Shown here one piece after another: positions 12,301 to 23,800 of a DNA stretch of 64,000 nucleotides. A program made the position numbers and the translations under genes. The notes under the pieces were generated by a model. It had not been told where the DNA came from. It saw nothing but the letters and a program-made list of their open reading frames with translations, and searched no databases. This DNA comes from Incurvaria masculella (lineage: Eukaryota; Arthropoda; Insecta; Lepidoptera; Incurvariidae): contig OX335652.1 of NCBI GenBank assembly GCA_946894095.1, positions 4,301,001 through 4,365,000 of the forward strand, given 5' to 3'. Each line of letters opens with the position of its first letter. The first letter of the stretch is position 1.

Positions 12301-15300
12301 ATGATTTTATTTAAAAAAATATGCTATTTCATCTCGCATAGGACTTCAAATAAAAATTCAAGAATTCCTGTTTTTTAGTACCACACATATCACGAACGTG
12401 GAACAAGGTGCCATGCAATGACCTTCCTTACTGCACGCTAAATTGAACTGGAACACGGACTTGCAGCTACAACCATTTCTATTAATACGATGGTACCGAC
12501 CCGGGTAGTAATTACCTCACCATCTAGTAAGTGAGGAAGGTGACCTAGAGTTTTACGTTGGAGCCGCACTATGGCTAGTCTCAAATTATGGCTTAGGGTA
12601 ATCAAAGAAATAAGAAATGGAGGGCAAGGGGGAAAAAGATTATTATCAATATTGAAAATTGGAAAAAACCTGTTTTCGTCTTTTTATATATGTACTTTTG
12701 GTTTTAAGCAATCAAATTCAATCGATGAATTTGAATTGTTTTTTCTGAGTATGCAGGTTTATAGTCCTCGCCAACATCTACTAGATGGCATTGAGTCCAT
12801 TACCTGACCAGCCATCTAATAAAGCAGATGAAAGGTAACCTACGCATTATGGAAGGAATGCTTACTGGACACTGTCAGCTAAACAAAAACCTGCATGTTT
12901 TAGGTGCTACCAACAGCCCCATGTGCAGGGCATGCCTAGTGGACGAAGAAATGGCCCACGTCGTGCTTAGCCCGAGTAGCGTAAGTTCAACACAAAATAC
13001 GGCACAATGGCTTAAGTGTGGAAAACAAGCCCGACTACAGGTAACAAGTAAGTAAGTAGGCCATTACGAGCTTGGGTAGGACAATGATCTTCCTTCTCCC
13101 TTACCCTCACCAAGAAAGAGCAACACCACTGACCTTAATGTAGTTGACATCGTTAACTTGTCCTCCCTGCACATACTCCATGACCAATACCCTCTCCGTA
13201 CAATACTCCCACATAATCTTTGGAACCTTCAGCCAAGAGTAATCACTAAACATCTCAGATACTTTCTCAGCGTTTGCACCCTCTTGCAAGAAATTCAATT
13301 CTTTATGAATATTTTTCTTCGTTTCATCTACAAGCCACTGCATTTGGAAGTCCGGAAAAACTTTCGACATTGTGTTTATTATGACCTCCATACATTTAAG
13401 GTCTATGCTTATGTTCTTTCTGACGAAATGGTGTTGCACCTTCACTGCCACAATGGTGCCGTCCTGTAACTTGGCGCGGTGGACTTGAGCTAGTGATGCA
13501 GTGCCAAGGGGCTCTGGGTCAAATTCAGTAAATATTTCGGAAGGCTGAAAAAAAACAAAGTAAATGATTACACATAATTAGCTTATCGCAAAAAGCGATT
13601 CGTTATTTATTTAAGAGTTTAAAAAAAATTTAGAGCTCCACTCTTGATTTTTGGGGTTCCATACCCAAAGGGTGAAAACGGAACCCTATTACTAAGCCTC
13701 CGCTGTCCGTCCGTCTGTCATAGGGCTGTATCTCATGAAATGTAATAGGTAGGCACCTGAAATGTTCACAGAGTGTGTATTTATTTTGCCGCTATAACAA
13801 AAAATAAATAAAATTAAAATATAATAAAAATTAAAGGTTAAATACAACCATACAAAAAATATGATTTTTTGGTGTTAAATAATTTATGATAGTACGGAAC
13901 CCTTCGTGTGGGAGTCCGAATCAAACTTGGCAGGTTTCTATTTACAGTGGTTCTTTTGTAGTATATTAAACTGGTAATTGTTTTTGTGTAGGTCGCCAGT
14001 TCAATAAACGAGGCGGTTTCTTCTACAATGTAAATTTGGGGTACACCATAAATGTATACTATTATAATGAAACAAATCAAACACGTGTCATGCAATGCAA
14101 AATTAAGTGCTTGTTGGCTCTCACCTCCCGGCCTAGGTCTTCTCGTATCACCTGGAAGAGCTCATCTACAGTATTGCACGGTGCGTCTTTATGCAAAATC
14201 CTCATGGTGTGTACATACTCAGTGGGAAGCAGGTAATCCAGTGCACCCACGTGTTGACCAACCTGCGGAGATAGGATTCAGGCGTTTTGTTGGGATAAAT
14301 AGAGATTTACGATAGAACAATGTACTACACACTTTTAAAAAGTCCTAGGTTAGCACTTTTTAAAAATGTGTAATACATTGTAGCACAGCTATTGTGTAGA
14401 TCTCTGGACAGGTCACTGTGGTCTCTTAGATTATGGTGACATGACACAGTTCAATAAAAATCTATTAAAACACAATGGTAGAAGTAATTTACCTATATGT
14501 ACAATAACCAACACATCAGCACTACACTTTGAATATGTTTTTTAATATTAAATATTATAAAGTCGAACATAGAACCTCCTCCTTTTGTGAAGTCGGTTAA
14601 AAATAGTTGCACTTAAAGTAGGAGGAAATATTAAGAACTCCAAATAAGCTACATACTTGGCTTTAAATAGTAATATTTATGTTCGCTAATAAAGGCCCTT
14701 TAAGTTTTGATTAAAATAAATCAACATTGGTGAAAACCTAGCATGGTTTTCACCAAGTGCTTATTTGTACCAAAATGATGGAACTGTTAATTAGGCAGTC
14801 TATAACGGTCAATGGACACAATAATAAATAGTTGAACGGTCATGTACTCCCATGTCTGTTTTTAGGGTTTCGTATCCGCCCCTCTGTCACAGGTCTGTAT
14901 CTCATGAACCGTAATAGGTAGGCTGCTGAAATTTCCCCTGTATGTTTATTTATTTGGCCGCTATAACAAATAGGTAAAATAAAAAGAACAAAATTAAAGG
15001 CCCCATACAAAAACCCTAATTTTTTTGTTTTAAATCTTGTAAGATGGTACGGAGAGTCCAACTCGCACTTGGCTGTTTTTTTTAATAATAATCCAACACA
15101 CCTTACTCCCAAAGGAGCCAGGTGCCATGTCAGGACTAATATTTGCATTTATATAGAATAATATTGAAGTAAGCATATAGAATCTATATAAATAAAGAAG
15201 TATGACTAAATGTTTCATGAATGTAAAACTCGAGAATGGTTGGACCAACCTCGCAAATGATCTTTTAAACATTTGTTAAAGCCCGAGGGAGGTTTTTAGC

Positions 15301-16015
15301 TACAGTAGGACTTGGTAGATGTCCCTGTTGTCGAAAACCAAACTGACTGTTTGAATGACAAGGTGGCGAAGGTGAAGCCACATTTTACCGGCCTCTGCTC
15401 GGGTGAATGACCAAAACTAAATCGGAGCGGAGCCAGGAACATTAGCTAGTAAGTTAATAAATCAGTTTCCCTGATTGCATAACATGTCCGCAACATTTCA
15501 TTGATAAATGTCATCATCGATTTATATTAAGCTCGATATTTTAGCAATTGTACCTAAAATAAAAAATCATATCCTGAGTATCCCGATTCCGAATATGAAT
15601 ATGTAGTAGAAAAAGGAGAATACAGGATAGGTATTCCAACACAATGACCTTTCTAGCAACTATAGCTGTGCGGCTAAGGAGAAAGTGTGACGCTGGAACA
15701 CGAAAAAACTTTTTAAAAATATTTTACCTTGATGTACACGCCTTTATTGGCTTTGCATAATTCTAAGAGTTTCTCTGCAGCCGTCTGATGCACTTCGCTC
15801 CTGAGTAACTTGTACTCATCCGAGTTTTTATCTAAGTGTTTACTATAGAGCCTTGACTGATATGCGTAGCCGATGTTTAGTGCAGTCAGGGCAGCGCGGC
15901 CTAAACGAACAGCGGAGAAGGCTTCGTACTCGTCTTGGTATTTCAAAGCTGCGAACGAAGCGAGGCCTGCACTGCCGGCTCCAAACAGCGCGAAACGAAG
16001 CGCTCGTCGAGACAT
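3393..16015 (-). CDS. Adck1: ADCK1-like atypical kinase (UbiB/ABC1 family), six exons
   Basis: Exons in transcript order are 16015-15728, 14262-14125, 13544-13134, 11836-11663, 4497-4297 and 3704-3393. All have GT-AG borders and all junctions are phase 0, giving about 507 aa, close to the size I recall for animal ADCK1. Seen: a hydrophobic, basic N-terminus (MSRRALRFALFGAGSAGLAS) fitting a mitochondrial signal or anchor; the A-rich loop GTASLAQVH replacing the usual glycine loop; the lysine in VAVKVQ; the family signature HSDPHPGN near residue 310; and LLDHGLY in place of DFG. The family is mitochondrial and protein-kinase-like; Drosophila and mammalian members affect mitochondrial membrane structure. 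The ATG at 16015 is chosen because it opens the signal-like segment and no other start fits better. Introns are packed with mobile elements, including a whole Sailor-like transposon in intron 4. The coding frame looks intact. Confidence 0.93.
4620..4990 (+). repeat. tRNA-like SINE debris in ADCK1 intron
   Basis: At about 4850-4862 there is a perfect pol III B-box-like GGTTCGAAACC inside a short hairpin (caggttcgaaacctg), as in a tRNA T-arm. About 4648-4690 carries cctagccctccgggaaagc followed by atatgtatg, which resembles tails of lepidopteran SINEs. No complete tRNA cloverleaf could be drawn, so I call this SINE-related and not a tRNA gene. Confidence 0.35.
5350..6200 (+). mobile_element. 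3' end of a non-LTR retrotransposon (Jockey/CR1-like)
   Basis: A 212-codon open stretch (5350-5988) reads as the C-terminal end of a LINE reverse transcriptase: LGVTISYDLKWDLHI, then YVRPLLEYAYQFWSPY, VQRRATKMV and a final NRVVDNWN. The N-terminal part, including the YADD-type catalytic motif, is missing, so this is a 5'-truncated copy. Downstream come A-rich, (TA)n and (TAA)n tracts, the usual LINE tail. The tail sequence gtgcacgcatcagc recurs in the opposite strand at 52.32 kb, where the same family is found. Confidence 0.85.
6489..6860 (-). mobile_element. SINE with a 5S rRNA-derived head
   Basis: Read on the minus strand, about 6850-6765 contains CCGAAGTTAAGCAA (6826-6813) and CTTGGATGGGTGACC (6794-6780) in the order and approximate spacing of the internal promoter of 5S rRNA. 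The body after it (about 6755-6489) shares blocks such as aaactgtaggtccc, ccatccagttcaatg and tggtattagccatccatgt with SINE copies at 12.4, 50.3, 53.6, 55.8 and 56.4 kb. It ends in an A-rich tail. The copies at 50.3 and 55.8 kb carry the same body behind a different, tRNA-like head. Confidence 0.75.
7144..7181 (+). repeat. Left terminal inverted repeat of Sailor-like element
   Basis: Thirty-eight nucleotides starting taaagtcgagacc, exactly reverse-complementary to 11183-11220. The outer TA is the presumed target duplication. Confidence 0.92.
8031..9980 (+). CDS. DD82E transposase, three exons, 478 aa
   Basis: Exons 8031-8441, 8544-8772 and 9184-9980 join at GT-AG introns to an uninterrupted 478-aa frame. 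Residues about 16-24 contain the basic stretch PPKKRKCR, a likely nuclear localisation signal. A helix-turn-helix follows (TSEILGVSRTSIYKVLKE, near residue 75). The DDE_3-type catalytic domain carries D207 in YYQDESW, D308 in VVVIDNAPYH and E391 in ELNPIELVW; D308 to E391 leaves 82 residues between. The C-terminus is acidic (GDDDDEITECDD). In this superfamily the enzyme binds the element ends and cuts and pastes the DNA into TA sites. The frame and triad are intact, so the copy could be functional; expression is not shown by sequence alone. Confidence 0.9.
9981..11182. other. Non-coding right arm of the Sailor-like element
   Basis: About 1.2 kb of AT-rich sequence between the transposase stop and the right inverted repeat. 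It contains tggccacactctatctgtcaa just inside the inverted repeat, which loosely matches the subterminal left side. No second open frame is seen. Confidence 0.6.
11183..11220 (-). repeat. Right terminal inverted repeat of Sailor-like element
   Basis: Exact reverse complement of 7144-7181, ending ggtctcgacttta with the TA target dinucleotide at its outer edge. Confidence 0.92.
12380..12590 (-). mobile_element. SINE body fragment
   Basis: On the minus strand it carries the body blocks aaaactctaggtcacc, accatcgtattaatag and ttccagttcaatttagc of the family seen at 6.5 and 55.8 kb. The promoter head is missing or too diverged, and several indels are present. Confidence 0.65.
12826..13060 (+). mobile_element. 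LINE C-terminal fragment with zinc-finger-like motif
   Basis: The frame reads LRIMEGMLTGHCQLNKNLHV followed by CRACLVDEEMAHVVL. LTGHCxLNxHLxxLG followed by CxxC and an AHVL-type segment is typical of the extreme C-terminus of arthropod LINE polyproteins. Frame is lost soon after. Confidence 0.7.
13657..13942 (+). repeat. GGTTCCGTACCC element, copy 1
   Basis: Starts ggggttccatacccaaagg, continues with cctccgctgtccgtccgtc, gccgctataac and ccatacaaaaaa, and ends cggaacccttcgtgtggg then aacttggcagg. It belongs to a dispersed, non-coding family of about 300 bp with a (GTCC)n microsatellite; other copies are listed below. The class is unclear to me. Confidence 0.8.
14865..15088 (+). repeat. GGTTCCGTACCC element, copy 2
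   Basis: Shorter, diverged copy: gggtttcgtatccg, ggtctgtatctcatgaaccg, gccgctataacaaatagg and gtccaactcgcacttgg occur in family order. It lies in ADCK1 intron 1. Confidence 0.75.
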
Positions 16016-16437
16016 GACTAGGCCGCACTGGAGCACTACTACATAATTAATCCCTTTATATTTTATTTTATAATCTTCTGCGCGCTACAGCACAGAATAC
16101 CGCGCACCGCGAATTAAAAAAAATGTGTGAAAATTTGGGTCATGGATCATGGTATAGGCAAAGAGCACAGAATATAATAATGATCTGACAGATGTCAACA
16201 GCTGTCAATTAAGTGTTTTTTCAATTTATTCAAATAGGGGCAGGCAAACGTCAGATATATACTGTATGTACTACGACATAGTTGATTTATTTTGGCCTAG
16301 CTCCGATTTCAGCACCTCCAGCTAACTGAAATCTGATATATAACTTTCAGTTACATTGCATATTTATATGGCGATTTGGGATTTTTGTAGTTGGAGGTGG
16401 AGAAAACAGGCATTCGATTTTATAGAACACGAACAGC

Positions 16438-16845
16438 AGTATTCAGAATGAGCGGACTAACTTTAATACACCTATTGAGGTCGGGCTAAGCCGGTTATTG
16501 CGTGGTTAGTCCGTGGCTAATCCCGTAATAAGTTTTGACAGGTTCGTTTTAGAGTCTGTGGAAAACCGCTTACGTTGTCTCGAAGCCTTTTTCCGCAAAC
16601 CCTTAAATTGGTGTTAAACATGGCAATCTTAAATCATATATTTGACCCGTTCACTTTGAATACGACTGTTACAGCCGTATTCAGAGTGGGCAGACTAACT
16701 ATAATACTCTGGACTAAATCGGTTTTACGTTTTCTCTCTGAAAACGAATCTGTCAACATTTAGTACGAGATTAGCACCGGACTAACCATACCAAAACCGG
16801 TTTAGTCCGGCGTATTAAAGTTAGTCCGACCACTATGAATCTAGA
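16438..16845. mobile_element. Two adjacent GTATTCAGAGTG-type MITE copies
   Basis: Between the divergent ADCK1 and RpL18A starts, gtattcagaatgagcggac begins one copy and gtattcagagtgggcagac (about 16678) begins another. The second contains the self-complementary pair accggtttagtccggcgtat and its inverted counterpart. Related copies are at 1.26 and 20.39 kb. Confidence 0.55.
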
Positions 16846-17249
16846 TAATGAATAATGAATTAGAATGGTGAAGATTCACGAGTGCTTACACTGATCCTGC
16901 TTCCGAATAATGTCCAGTGTAGGCAGGGCCCGATCTAGGGGGGGCAAGCCGGGCATTTGCCCAGGGCGGCAAAAAATGAGGGGCGGCAAAATTGACATCT
17001 TACAACCTAGCCATTAGCCATCCACCACCCAAGTTGGCAGGTTGAGAATTTTATGCGCCACCTTCCAACCTACTTCAGGTTGGATAGTGGAAATATTTAA
17101 GTATTTTACTTAACTGAATTATTTAGTTCGAAAGAAAGAAAGAAAAAGTATGGATCCGCAAAAAGTACCGGCACCTTTGGGTAACTTTGGCACCCTTTGG
17201 GTACGGAACCCTAAAAAAGGTTGAACTAAGAATTATAGCGTCAAAGAGA

Positions 17250-18515
17250 CCTGGTTAATGTTTATTTATTTTATTTATATAAGTTTATTGCACTCAAAAA
17301 AAAACTCGGGCAAAAGGCATAACTTAATGCCGGAGGCATTTTTTACCAGTTTACCAGTTTGGGTATCGTGAGCAGTAGTGCGAGTAGTAACTATGGAGAA
17401 AGAGCTTAAGAGGAAACATAATTCCTACACAATATACAAAAAAATACACACTATACTTAAACCTAAATTTACAAACTATATAACTGTACATAAATATAAC
17501 TACATATACATATATCAATAAATAAATACTAAACACTACATATATATATATATATATATATTATAAAAACAAATAAAAGATGATACTTAATACAATATAA
17601 TTAAAAGGAAAAAGAAAATATTGGCAAAAGAAATAAAAAAATAAAATAAATTCGGGCAAACTTAAAGAAGTATGAGGGAGAAAATTAAAGAAATCATAAA
17701 GACCGAAAAAAGGCTTTAAGATCTTTTTTAAAAACCAACCAAATAGAGGGGGAATTTCGTAAATGGGGAGGTAGCTGATTCCACTGCCTCGCAGCGTGCA
17801 CTGTAAAGGAGTCTGAATACGTGGAGGATGTGTGCGAGGGAATGGCCAGTACCGAAGAGCCGGTCGATCTAAGTGGGAGACCATGTGAGCAAAGATATGA
17901 AAACCGATTTCGAAGGTACGAGGGAGCATTGGGAACATTAAGGATGCTGTAGAGAAGTGAAAGGACATGAGTATTCCTTCGGTGATGAATATCGAGCCAT
18001 TGAAGACGAGTTCGAAATTCAGAGATGTGATCAAATTTACGAAGCCCAAATACGTAGCGGATACACAAATTGAGGAGGCGGTCGAGTTTGTTAAGGAGCT
18101 CTTGATAGAGGTCAAGATAGCACACGTCACCATAATCAAGTAAAGGGAGAAGCAAGGATTGTGCAAGCGTAATTTTGGTAGCGAAAGGAATAAAGTTCTT
18201 TAAGAGTTTCAGAGTATGCATGCTAGCAAACATTTTGCGGCTTACTTGACTAACTTGTGGTTGCCAAGACAGAGTTTCGTCGATCATGAGTCCCAGGGTT
18301 TTCACGCATTTAACGTAAGGAATGACAGTGCCATTGAATATAAGATCAGGTAGCTCGTCTCGATTAGCTTAGCTAGAAGTTTGTGAGTACCAATTATGAT
18401 TGCCTGCGACTTAGAAGGATTGACCAGAAGGCCAATCCTCGTAGCCCAATTTAGTACCAAATCGAGATCTACATTCATAAGACTTATTTCAGTAACAAGG
18501 TCATCAACGTTTGAT
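17250..18515 (-). mobile_element. LINE 3' fragment inserted in the hAT element
   Basis: A minus-strand open stretch (18305-17694) reads KTLGLMIDETLSWQPQVSQV, then LLLPLLDYGDVCY, LLNLCIRYVFGLRK and AARQWNQLPPHLRNS, which is the C-terminal thumb region of a non-LTR reverse transcriptase. Upstream, NVDLDLVLNWATRIGLLVNP continues in another frame to about 18515, so at least one frameshift is present. The minus-strand tail ends in TTTATTTAT-complement repeats near 17260. The catalytic centre is missing. Confidence 0.8.
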
Positions 18516-18570
18516 CTATAGCTCCGTTAACAGGTATGAGGGCTTGACGTATGCCATATCGCGTTTTAAA

Positions 18571-18838
18571 TAAAAACCGGCCAAGTGCGAGTGGGGCTCG
18601 TACACAAAGGGTTCCGTACCATATTAAAAAAACACGATATCTGTATGGAGGCCATCTCTTTTAGGGTTCCGTATCCAAAGGGTGCCAATCGGAGCCTCCG
18701 TTGTCCATCCTATAACAACAAATAGGTAAAATAAAAATAAAATAAAAAGAAAATACAAAAACCGTGTTTTTTGTGTTAAATATTGTACGATGTACCTTCG
18801 TGTGCGAGTCCGATTCGCACTTGGCCGGTTTTTTGTAT
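18571..18838. repeat. Two GGTTCCGTACCC element pieces
   Basis: About 18571-18626 carries accggccaagtgcgagtgg followed by gggttccgtaccat. About 18658-18838 carries agggttccgtatccaaagg and ends gattcgcacttggccggtt in the opposite sense. The two pieces are therefore inverted relative to each other inside the decayed hAT element. Confidence 0.75.
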
Positions 18839-18841
18839 AAC

Positions 18842-19264
18842 ATATATGCCTTAAGAGAACTCCGAAAAGATGAATTGTTAGAACATTGTAAGAACCTCGA
18901 GGCAATTTGAACTCATGAGAACTTAAGTGATATAAATGCATTAGAACTTTGTGAGGAGTCATCAGTCCTTTGTATGTTTTTAAATAGTAATTTATCTCCC
19001 CAAGATGTTTTGAAATTTGTATCGGATTTAAGATTTGGTCCAAATATCAGTATGGCTCAGGATCCTTTTAACTTTACCAGTAACAGTTGCAAGTGGTGAA
19101 GAAGCTTTTCTAAACCAAAAATAATTAAACAATATCTGCGATCCACCATGACACAGAATAGATTATCTGGATTAGCTATGATTTCAATAAAACACAAGGT
19201 TTGCGGCAGTATAAATTTATCAGATATTATTAAAGATTTTGCGGAACAAAACGTGCAAAAATAA
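18842..19264 (+). pseudogene. hAT transposase C-terminus, frameshifted
   Basis: Pieces in successive frames read LRELRKDELLEHCKNLEAI (then a stop), NLSDINALELCEESSVLCMF, LTLPVTVASGEEAF and SFSKPKIIKQYLRSTMTQNR followed by LSGLAMISI. This is the hAT dimerisation region of the kind found in ZMYM1-like transposases. At least one internal stop and one frameshift make it non-functional. It ends at a TAA near 19264, just before the right inverted repeat. Confidence 0.8.
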
Positions 19265-19518
19265 TATATGTTTCACGGTTATTCACTAGATAAATATGTG
19301 ATCTTGTACCACAAAAAAGAAAAATGTCTGAATCATTTCTGGGTTCCAAGCGCCACACATCAATTTTCAATTAATCACAACAATATCATGTATTTTATGT
19401 AGGTACAACAAAACTAGCTCATGACTTATATGGTTTTGTGTACTTAAAGGGCGGCGAAAATGATATTTGCCCGGAGCGGCGAAATAGCTAGATCGGGCCA
19501 CTGTGTAGGACAACTGCA

Positions 19519-19782
19519 TATCTACTCAGGAAAGCGAAAAGGAGTTAGACACAGATGCAAGTGAGACACTTTCGCCTGACGTCATCAGACATCAAATTAT
19601 ATGCTGTGTCAATGTGCGCTGACTGAAATGACAGCTACGAGCCACCCTTCTGTTTTCCCTTTCTAATTAATCTAATTAGAGTACGATGACACAAACATAA
19701 CATTTTATGTTTTGATGACGTCAGGCAAAAGAGTTTAACTTTCATTTGTGACTTACTCGTTTTCGGTTTCCTGAGTAGATAT
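19519..19782. mobile_element. MITE with about 100-bp inverted repeats
   Basis: The left arm (tctactcaggaaagcgaaaa, then cctgacgtcatcagacat) is mirrored on the right by gatgacgtcaggcaaaaga and gtttcctgagtagata. Arms run roughly 19519-19625 and 19675-19782. No coding capacity. Confidence 0.75.
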
Positions 19783-19914
19783 ACTGTCTCGACTCTCACT
19801 TTCGATGGTGAGTCACTTGCGAGCTGTCATCCACTACATTGAAAAAAATATGCAATTTTTTTTCTACATAGAGTTTGACAGTTTTCATGCGAGAACTTCT
19901 CGTGTTTACTTCCT

Positions 19915-20305
19915 AGGGGTCTACTCATGAGATTCTCACCTGTGGCTGACCGATTACTCACCGGTGAGTCACAACGCTTTCGAACTAATGAAATGACAGT
20001 CAGGAGTCACCCTAGTGTTGCCCCTTACTAATTATTCTAATTAAAGTGCAACGACAGTAACATAACATTTAGGGCCGAGTGCACGAAAGGACAAAAAATC
20101 AAAATCAACGTCAACGTACGATCAAACACGTCACTTTGTGTGTACAGTATCGAAGGAACTCTACGCAGTTCACTAAAAAGTGACGTGTTTGAACATTGAT
20201 TAACTCAGCCGTTTCTTCGTGCAACCGGGGCTTAATGTCTAATGATGTCAGGCGAAAGCGTCTCACTTTCATCTGTGACTAACTCGTTTTCGCTGTCCTG
20301 AGTAG
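19915..20305. mobile_element. Related MITE carrying an inner insertion
   Basis: The outer halves match the 19.5-kb MITE (gatgtcaggcgaaagcgtct, cgttttcgctgtcctgagta). The middle, about 20071-20233, is a separate small element with inverted ends agggccgagtgcacgaa and ttcgtgcaaccggggctt. The outer copy is therefore older than the inner one. Confidence 0.6.
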
Positions 20306-20389
20306 ATAGGCTGAGTAGTAATGATGATTAGACCCCTCAGACCAAAAACTTTCTGATTAGGTATTATCAAATATTAAAATACACACAGG

Positions 20390-20506
20390 TGTATTCTGAG
20401 TGCGCGTACTAACTTTAATCCGCCGGACTAAACCGGTTTTTGTATGGTTCGTCCGGTGTTAATCTCGTACTAACATTTTGACAGGTGCTCTCTGAATACG
20501 ACTATT
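20390..20506. mobile_element. GTATTCAGAGTG-type MITE copy
   Basis: Begins gtgtattctgagtgcgcgt and ends ctctctgaatacgacta, with gccggactaaaccgg and gttcgtccggtgttaa inside. Non-coding. Confidence 0.6.
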
Positions 20507-20824
20507 AAATTCTGATGTCTCTGTATAATTTCAAACCGGTTATGTCGTATACATTAAAAACATAAAATTGTCAACCGTAAGAGAGTTTTTAACTACTTTT
20601 TTACCCAACTGCGCCAAAAGGAGGGTTATGTTTTTTTAATTTAAAAGTTTTGTAGAATACATGGAATTATTCTATTGGTCAAGTGTGAACGGTTATTGAC
20701 CATAGATTAATACACTCTATGGCATTTTGTGTTGCCATTTTGCTTTTAATTTTGGTCGGCCAAGTCAAGTCTTCCGGTTCCGGTGCCTGGCGGCCGAGAT
20801 CTTTTTCTTGTTGATCCTGCAAAC

Positions 20825-23800
20825 ATGAAGGCGAAAGGAGAGGTGAGGAATATATTTCTGTAAGAATCTGTGAAATAAAGAGGACCAATGCTTTTCGTAG
20901 TTAAACGTATGGTTTTGTGAAAGTGTTTTCTTCTGTCTCCCAGTGTCTTGTGGAGATGGAATATGTGTACACGTTGCTGCTTACTTCCAACGCCTTTCAG
21001 ACTTCTTGACTCTGGTTGTGCTTAAGCATGACCGAGATATCTAAAGTGTAAATCTAATGTTTGTAAAATGCCACATCGAAACGGGGAGCAAGTACCCCGG
21101 CCGACCAAATTAACTTATGATTTGTAGGTTATGTGTCAAGAACGCATTGAAAGCAATCTGCCTGAAGTAACCGGTTAGTTTTGTTTTTCTGGATGGAAAT
21201 TAGATTGATGATAGAAGCTTAAATATTGTTATTTATTTTAATCTACTATTTTCAGTCCCTGTCGCTGATATTTAATAATTATTTTTCATTGAATTCCTTA
21301 ATCTGCTTTACTCTACAGTGGAATGTTTTTCTAAATTTCAGCTGAAGGAGTACGAGGTGATTGGGCGCAAGCTCCCAACGCCCAATGAACTTAAGACTCC
21401 TCTGTACAAGATGAGGATTTTCTCCCCAGATCCCATCGTTGCGAAGTCTCGCTTCTGGTACTTTCTCCGTCAGCTCAAGAAGTTCAAAAAGACCACTGGC
21501 GAGATTGTCTCCGTTAAGGTCAGTTCGCATTGTCTTTGATTCCTGATTACATTGAACATGTTTAAAAATATGTTTTACAGCGGGAATAGAGTTCCTCCAA
21601 CGTTTTGAGCTGATCTTTCAGTATGTCAAGCAGCCGACTCGAGCTCAAAACATCTAAAAATTTTTCGTCCCGCTGCGTGAAAAGCCTTGAGTTTTTTCAA
21701 ACATAAACCCGTTGAAATTAAATAAACTTTATTTCAATACAATTTGGGAAAATAGTACTTAACAAAACTGAACCTGGGCCCAAAAGGGCTGATCTTCTAT
21801 GTACATTTGATCTATGTTCCTGCTAACGTCCTTCAAATACAACATACTTTCGAAAAATATTTTCATGCCACTAATTTCCTTTATAAATACACCCAATTTG
21901 GGACCTGTCTTTGATTCCGTCGGTATGTTTTTTGCATTTGTATGAGTTTCCTTTGCAAAAAATATTTTATTTATTATTCCCACTACCCAACGCAGTAGTC
22001 TCGCATCAAATGTGCTCGGCTACAATCTTACAACAGTGGGTACAGTAAGAGCTTTACTAAAACACACGCAGGTCTCAGCTATAGACCTATGTGCACCTAA
22101 GTCCTGCAACATGTAAAATACTTCATTTATTTTGTGCTTGTACAAGCCTATAGACGTCAAAGGATCGGCCTGTAATACGAAAAACCTACTGACTCGCTGC
22201 ACGGTTCTACTGGAGACGGTAGTAATAATACTTGAAATGTTGTCTCAACCCAATAATTCACACTCTCAGTCTGCGTCGTCCGCACACCAGAGCGAAATAT
22301 TGATGTTGTTCACTTATGGTAAATGATAAAATATGACAGTGCTGTGGAATACTTTGCTAATATAATAATGGAAGAAAACTGTTAATCATCCAGGGTTGGA
22401 AAAAACCAGCCTAGTGCGAGTCGGACTAGCACACGAAGGGTTCCGTACCATCGTACAATATTTAAAACAAAAAAATCTAATTTTTTGTGAGTCCCATACA
22501 AATCTCTTTTTTTCTGTCTCTCTTTAATTTTTATTATTTTTTATTTTACCTATTTGTTGTTATAGCGGCAAAATAAATACACACTGTAATTTTCAGCTGC
22601 CTTCCTATTACGGTTCATTATTTACAGCCCTGTGACAGACGGACGGACGGATGGACAGCGGATGCTTAGTAATAGGGTTCCGTTTTGACCCTTTGGGTAC
22701 GGAACCCTAAAAAATGTTTAAAATAACATGATTTAAACATTTTATGATTCAGTTGCTTTTTAATTATTATGAGGGTAGCTCGGTATGTAGGTATGTAACT
22801 TACCTGAGTAAGAAAGCATGAAAGCGGTCGGATCAATGCTTATATTGTGTTTGATAGGTAAGGATAAGGAGTAGGTACATAGTAAAATTTAACACATTAC
22901 AGAAATCATATAATTAATTGGTTCTATGACATAAAGTGAATGCTTAAGGTATTTTCTACATTGACTCTGTGCCTATTAGAATAAAAGGTAATGCACTCAC
23001 TCACACACAATTACAATGTTCCTAATAAAAAGTAAAAAAAAAATGAGCTGTATGAGATAAAATAATAACAATTTTTTAAACATTTTTAAAATATGTAAAA
23101 CTTATTAGGTATAAATGTTTTACCCAGTGTATTAAAATTTTCCAATCCATACCATAAATCCATCCAGGACCATAAATATATAGATTTTTGTGTTTTCTCC
23201 ACATACAGGAGATCGCCGAAAAGAGCCCGGTGAAGATAAAGAACTTTGGCATCTGGCTGCGCTACGAGTCACGCTCGGGCGTGCACAACATGTACCGCGA
23301 GTACCGGGACCTGTCCGTCGGCGGCGCTGTCACTCAGTGCTACCGGGACATGGGCGCCCGCCATCGTGCGCGCGCTCACTCCATCCAGGTACGCTCCTCC
23401 CGTTGCTCCCGACAATTTGATGACTTTGGTGATCTTTTTTCAATAGTGGCTCTAATCACACTGCCTTAGTCTAAAATGGGCAAACATACTTCCGTAATAT
23501 GTACTTTCGTAATTGTAGTAAAGCCCCAACATTTAAATAAGCCAAATATAACCGTAGTGGCGAGTACAATGAATGATTATTAATATTAAAAATAAAAATT
23601 CTTCCTTCCCATGACAAGAATTTCTGCCGGCCGGTATATCCACTGGGCTGGGAGCAAAAAATCACGTACATTTTTATTGGAAAAACTAAAAATATATTTC
23701 ACAACAAAACATAAATACAGGGTACATGCTTGTTTAATTATTCGATATTTTAGAAATAAAAATGTTTAGTTACTTTGCAATGTAAAAATGCAGTCTGATA

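Larger units (their letters stand above)
16924..19503 (+). mobile_element. Decayed hAT transposon with nested insertions
   Basis: The left end caggGCCCGATCTA (16924) and the right end GATCGGGCCACTG (to 19503) are inverted counterparts, and both are followed inward by gccgggcatttgcccagggc-type sequence. A shared tgtagg flanks both ends and is a possible remnant of the 8-bp hAT target duplication. The right part encodes a broken transposase C-terminus. A LINE fragment and pieces of the GGTTCCGTACCC element lie inside. Confidence 0.75.
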
